Positions 24,431 to 27,092 of a DNA stretch of 27,092 nucleotides are shown in pieces. The position numbers were made by a program, and so were the translations under genes. The notes below the pieces were generated by a model. It saw nothing but the letters and a program-made list of their open reading frames with translations, ran no database searches and was not told where the DNA came from. Each line of letters opens with the position of its first letter. Within the stretch, counting starts at the first letter, position 1. Source of the stretch: Mxb001 sp049317345 (GTDB lineage Bacteria; Actinomycetota; Actinomycetes; S36-B12); NCBI GenBank assembly GCA_049317345.1, contig JBMOIL010000009.1:1-27092 (forward strand), read 5' to 3'.

Positions 24431-25318
24431 ATGAATACCGACATGCGCACCCAGATGGGCTCCGGCAAGGGCTTCATCGCCGCACTCGACCAGAGCGGTG
24501 GCAGCACCCCCAAGGCCCTGCAGCTCTACGGGGTCGATGAGAGTTCCTATTCGGGCGAACCCGAGATGTTCGATCTCGTGCACGCCATGCGCTCGCGCAT
24601 CATCACGAACCCCGCCTTCAACGGCGACAGGGTGATCGCAGCGATCCTCTTCGAGATGACGATGGACCGCGACATCGAGGGTCAGCCGACGCCGTCGTAC
24701 CTGTGGGATGTCAAGCGCGTCGTCCCGATCGTCAAGGTCGACCTCGGTCTCGCCGATGAGGTCGATGGCGCGCAGGTGATGAAGCCGATGCCGCACCTCG
24801 ACGACCTCTGCGCGCGCGCAGCCAGCAAGGGTGTCTTCGGCACCAAGATGCGCTCGGTCATCAACTCCGCCAACCCCGCGGGTGTCCAGGCCGTCGTCGA
24901 CCAGCAGTTCGACGTCGCCCTGCAGATCCTCGGCCACGGCCTCGTGCCGATCATCGAGCCCGAGGTCAACATCAAGAGCGATGACAAGGCGCAGAGTGAG
25001 GCGCTCCTACGCGAGGCACTCCTCGCCGGCCTCGATCGCATTCCCGAGGGCCAGCAGGTGATGTTCAAGCTGTCGCTGCCGAGCGAGAACAACTTCTACT
25101 CGGTCTTCATCGCACATCCGAAGGTCCTGCGCGTGGTTGCGCTCTCGGGCGGCTACTCGCGCGATGACGCCTGCGACATGCTCGCGGCCAATCACGGCAT
25201 GATCGCGAGCTTCTCGCGCGCGCTCTCCGAGGGGCTCAGTGCTCAGCAGAGCGACGCGGACTTCACCGCCACACTGCAGGCGACGATCGACGAGATCTAC
25301 ACCGCTTCGATCACCTGA
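24431..25318 (+). CDS. fda: Fructose-bisphosphate aldolase class I
   Basis: Cleaves fructose 1,6-bisphosphate to triose phosphates using a Schiff base, with no metal. The 295-residue product is collinear with the short bacterial class I enzymes (Staphylococcus Fda type): GKGFIAALDQSGGSTPKAL near the start, ILFEMTMDR, VPIVKVDLGL (K102), GTKMRSVIN, PIIEPEVNIKS and Lys213 in QVMFKLSLPSENNFY as the Schiff-base residue. Ribosome binding site GGGAG 8 nt upstream. The gene sits just before DUF3151, where other actinobacteria, as I recall, carry the unrelated class II (metal-dependent) fba. An operator-like site precedes the promoter. Confidence 0.93.
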   Translation: MNTDMRTQMGSGKGFIAALDQSGGSTPKALQLYGVDESSYSGEPEMFDLVHAMRSRIITNPAFNGDRVIAAILFEMTMDRDIEGQPTPSYLWDVKRVVPIVKVDLGLADEVDGAQVMKPMPHLDDLCARAASKGVFGTKMRSVINSANPAGVQAVVDQQFDVALQILGHGLVPIIEPEVNIKSDDKAQSEALLREALLAGLDRIPEGQQVMFKLSLPSENNFYSVFIAHPKVLRVVALSGGYSRDDACDMLAANHGMIASFSRALSEGLSAQQSDADFTATLQATIDEIYTASIT

Positions 25319-25329
25319 TCGGGGTAGGG

Positions 25330-25335
25330 CAGTAT
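25330..25335 (+). promoter_or_regulatory. Possible leaderless -10 box CAGTAT for the DUF3151 gene
   Basis: CAGTAT is followed by 6 nt and the GTG at 25342. It lies in the 23-nt gap after the aldolase gene, so the gene may also be transcribed with the aldolase. No ribosome binding site is obvious. Confidence 0.3.
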
Positions 25336-25341
25336 TCGGGT

Positions 25342-25746
25342 GTGAGCCTGCACGAGAACCTCCTCGGGGGTCCGCCCCCGACATTCCTTCCCGACGACGT
25401 CGACGCGCGCACCGAGCTCGAGGGCGGTGCCGACGCCTACGACGTCGCGCGCCGTTACCCGCAGTCCAGTCTTGCGTGGGCGGTGCTGTCGGATGCGGCG
25501 TGGAACGATGGCCGCGTTGTGGAGTCCTATGCGTTTGCGCGCGTGGGCTATCACCGCGGCCTCGATGCACTGCGACGCAGTGGCTGGAAGGGACACGGGC
25601 CCGTGCCGTGGTCGCATGAGCCCAACCGCGGGTTCCTCCGCTGCCTCATCGCACTCCAACGCGCTGCCGCGGCCATAGGCGAGGACGACGAAGCCGTGCG
25701 CTGCGCGGCGTTCATCGACGACTGCGACCCGAGCCTTCGGGGCTAG
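25342..25746 (+). CDS. DUF3151 family protein
   Basis: 134 residues, GTG start. The whole length matches the actinobacterial DUF3151 family (Rv0360c-like): N-terminal LLGGPPPTFLPDDVDA, then SSLAWAVLSDAAW, YAFARVGYHRGLDALRRSGW, GHGPVPWSHEPNRGFLRCLI and a DDCDP ending. The helical repeat-like pattern (AWAVLSDAAW, VESYAFARVGYHRGL) suggests a TPR-like fold. Function is unknown. It follows the aldolase by 23 nt, and genes of this family are near the aldolase in mycobacteria too, hinting at a role in central carbon metabolism or its regulation. Confidence 0.9.
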   Translation: MSLHENLLGGPPPTFLPDDVDARTELEGGADAYDVARRYPQSSLAWAVLSDAAWNDGRVVESYAFARVGYHRGLDALRRSGWKGHGPVPWSHEPNRGFLRCLIALQRAAAAIGEDDEAVRCAAFIDDCDPSLRG

Positions 25747-25757
25747 GGACCACGACG

Positions 25758-26720
25758 ATGGCTGATGTCGCAGTGGTCGGTGGCGGCATCAGTGGCATCG
25801 CCTGTGCCACCGCTCTTGCGGATGCGGGCCTTACCGTCGACGTCCTCGATCGCGGCCATCGCCTCGGTGGGCGCCTGGCGACCCAGACCCTGCGCGACAC
25901 AGGCACGGAGTACGACGGGCGAGTCGTCGATGTCGGTGCGTCCTACTTCACGGTCGACGACGCGGGCTTCGGCCGGGTGGTCGGCGACTGGATCGATCGC
26001 GGACTCGTGCGCCCGTGGACCGACACGTTCCACATCGCCGACGGCAGCGCTCTGCTCGGCACGAAGTCGGGACCGGTCCGCTACGCCGCTCCGCGTGGAC
26101 TACGCAGTGTCGTCGAGGATCTCGCCGCGGTGCTTCCCTCTGACCTCGTGGAAATCCGCCATCCCATCGATGTGACAAGCGTGGACGTCGGTGACGGCGG
26201 TGTGAGTGTCGCCGGTCGCGACTACCGCGCGGTGGCGCTGTGCGGTCCGGATCCCCAGATGGACGCACTCGTGGCCGCGAGCAGCGCGCCGATGTGGGAG
26301 CCGGTGATGGCGCTCGTCGCCGTCTACCCCGAGCGCACCTGGGACTTTGATGGCGCCTTCGTCAACGATGATCCCGTGGTTTCGTTCGTTGCCGACGACG
26401 GATCGCGACGCGGTGACGATGCGCCCGTGCTCGTCGCACACTCCACACCCGTATTCGCGGCGGGGCACCTCGCGGAACCTGTCACGGCCGCTCCAGCGAT
26501 GCTGGCGGTGCTGCGCAATCTCAGCGGCGCAGTGCCGGCGTGGTTCACAATCAAGCGCTGGACCTATGCGCGCCCCGTCCACGCACGGCCGGAAGCCTTC
26601 TCCTTCGACGGAGTCGTCGGTCGGGCTGGAGACAGCTGGGCAGGGCAGCCGCGCACCCAGTCCGCCTGGGTCTCCGGCGACGCACTGGGCAGGGAAATGG
26701 CGGGGGCGCTGGCGAGCTAG
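25758..26720 (+). CDS. Renalase-like FAD-dependent oxidoreductase
   Basis: The 320-residue flavoprotein begins with a dinucleotide-binding motif, VVGGGISGIACATALADAG (glycines at residues 8-13), an acidic end of strand two (VLDRG) and the amine-oxidase-type GGRLATQ. Later it has VDVGASYFTVDDAGF and a C-terminal FAD-contact region (WVSGDALG). The layout and length match bacterial renalase or NAD(P)/FAD amine-oxidase-like proteins, thought to oxidise off-pathway forms of NAD(P)H or small amines; no substrate can be assigned here. Starts 11 nt after DUF3151, so likely the same transcript. Its stop overlaps the next gene's stop in CTAG (26717-26720). Confidence 0.85.
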   Translation: MADVAVVGGGISGIACATALADAGLTVDVLDRGHRLGGRLATQTLRDTGTEYDGRVVDVGASYFTVDDAGFGRVVGDWIDRGLVRPWTDTFHIADGSALLGTKSGPVRYAAPRGLRSVVEDLAAVLPSDLVEIRHPIDVTSVDVGDGGVSVAGRDYRAVALCGPDPQMDALVAASSAPMWEPVMALVAVYPERTWDFDGAFVNDDPVVSFVADDGSRRGDDAPVLVAHSTPVFAAGHLAEPVTAAPAMLAVLRNLSGAVPAWFTIKRWTYARPVHARPEAFSFDGVVGRAGDSWAGQPRTQSAWVSGDALGREMAGALAS

Positions 26721-27092
26721 ACAGGCTCGGCGAGGAGTGTCTCGAGCACGCCCTCGAGTTGGCCCGGCTTCACGGGCCCAATGACGCGTACGGCGATGCG
26801 GCCCTGCCGATCGAGGATCACGGTGCTCGGCAGCGATCGCGGTGGGACTCCCGGGATCGTGGCGATGATCGCGCCGTCGCGATCGTTGATGCTGCGGTAG
26901 GGGCTCGACCCGAGCAGGCTGGCGGCCGCGATGGGGTCGTCCATGGAGTTGAGTCCGAGGAAGGTCACGCCCTGGTCGACGTAGGCCTCGGCTGCTGAAG
27001 CGAGCAGGGGGAGTTCCTCGATGCAGGGCGCGCACCACGATGCCCACGCGTTGACGACGACGATGTCGCCGCCCATCTCGGCGGTCGACAGC
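26717..27092 (-). CDS. TlpA/ResA-like thioredoxin-fold protein (5' part beyond the window)
   Basis: The visible 124 C-terminal residues have VVVNAWASWCAPCIEELPLL with the redox motif WCAPC, FLGLNSMDD, and cis-Pro region PSTVILDRQGRIAVRVIGPV, typical of TlpA/ResA-like periplasmic or membrane-anchored thiol-disulfide oxidoreductases. The frame stays open through the right edge of the window, so the N-terminus, including any signal or lipoprotein anchor, is not seen. An internal ATG at 27076 would begin too close to the fold. Converges with the FAD enzyme; their stop codons share CTAG. Likely role: thiol reduction or protection of extracytoplasmic proteins. Confidence 0.85.
   Translation of the reverse strand, partial: LSTAEMGGDIVVVNAWASWCAPCIEELPLLASAAEAYVDQGVTFLGLNSMDDPIAAASLLGSSPYRSINDRDGAIIATIPGVPPRSLPSTVILDRQGRIAVRVIGPVKPGQLEGVLETLLAEPV

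Noticed and set aside
24423..24434. A three-codon frame ATG GCC CCA TGA ending at the aldolase start
   Set aside because: It could be a translational coupler, but four codons in GC-rich DNA arise easily by chance. The GGGAG site fits the aldolase ATG better.
23609..24937. A 442-codon minus-strand frame opposite the MFS gene and aldolase
   Set aside because: The plus-strand proteins have clear family motifs; the antisense protein is Asp/His/Arg-rich with no motif, a typical GC-driven shadow.

Overview
This window is GC-rich (mostly coding, no mobile elements, no RNA genes, no CRISPR) and comes from an actinobacterium. The evidence is a dnaK-grpE-dnaJ-hspR chaperone operon behind a HAIR-type HspR operator, a DUF3151 protein (a family I know from Actinobacteria), and many genes that start 6-7 nt after a TANNNT-type -10 box, the leaderless arrangement common in Actinobacteria. 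I cannot name the genus. From memory, the set dnaK/grpE/dnaJ/hspR, clpB, pyrE, a TrmH-type methyltransferase, a DedA protein, a fructose-bisphosphate aldolase and DUF3151 also lies in one neighbourhood in Mycobacterium tuberculosis (about Rv0350-Rv0384) and in Streptomyces, so the two ends of the window are a conserved actinobacterial backbone.

Layout. (1) 1-6700: HspR operator and promoter, then dnaK, grpE, dnaJ, hspR and clpB in one tightly packed operon closed by a strong hairpin. (2) 6731-9930: two translationally coupled, secreted, heparinase II/III-like paralogues, putative polysaccharide lyases. (3) 9986-12927, minus strand: ribokinase, D-ribose pyranase, a class I aminotransferase and a small DUF6941-like protein, read as one operon. 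It diverges from (4) 12959-14835, xylulokinase and ribose-5-phosphate isomerase B. Together (3) and (4) form a pentose-entry module with no transporter in view. (5) 14852-18708, minus strand: two tandem secreted trypsin-like proteases with fibronectin-III-like tails, followed by an NADPH:quinone-type oxidoreductase. (6) 18795-27092: short-chain dehydrogenase, a 143-residue unknown, pyrE, DedA, TrmH-type methyltransferase, class V aminotransferase, MFS exporter, class I fructose-bisphosphate aldolase, DUF3151, a renalase-like FAD enzyme, and a TlpA-like thioredoxin cut by the right edge.

How it works together. HspR should repress the whole chaperone set, including its own gene and clpB, through the operator at 1-29, which overlaps the -35 element. 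The middle 13 kb looks like an accessory block inserted into the conserved backbone. It encodes secreted glycan and protein hydrolysis plus intracellular pentose phosphorylation, compatible with scavenging of polymers, although no sequence link ties the lyases to the pentose genes.

The most unusual features are the paired lyases, in which one copy has Gln where a catalytic His is expected; the run of leaderless promoters, including a 10-bp palindrome that can act as the -10 box for two divergent genes at once; three convergent gene pairs whose stop codons overlap in the same four bases; and a class I aldolase where related genomes carry a class II enzyme.
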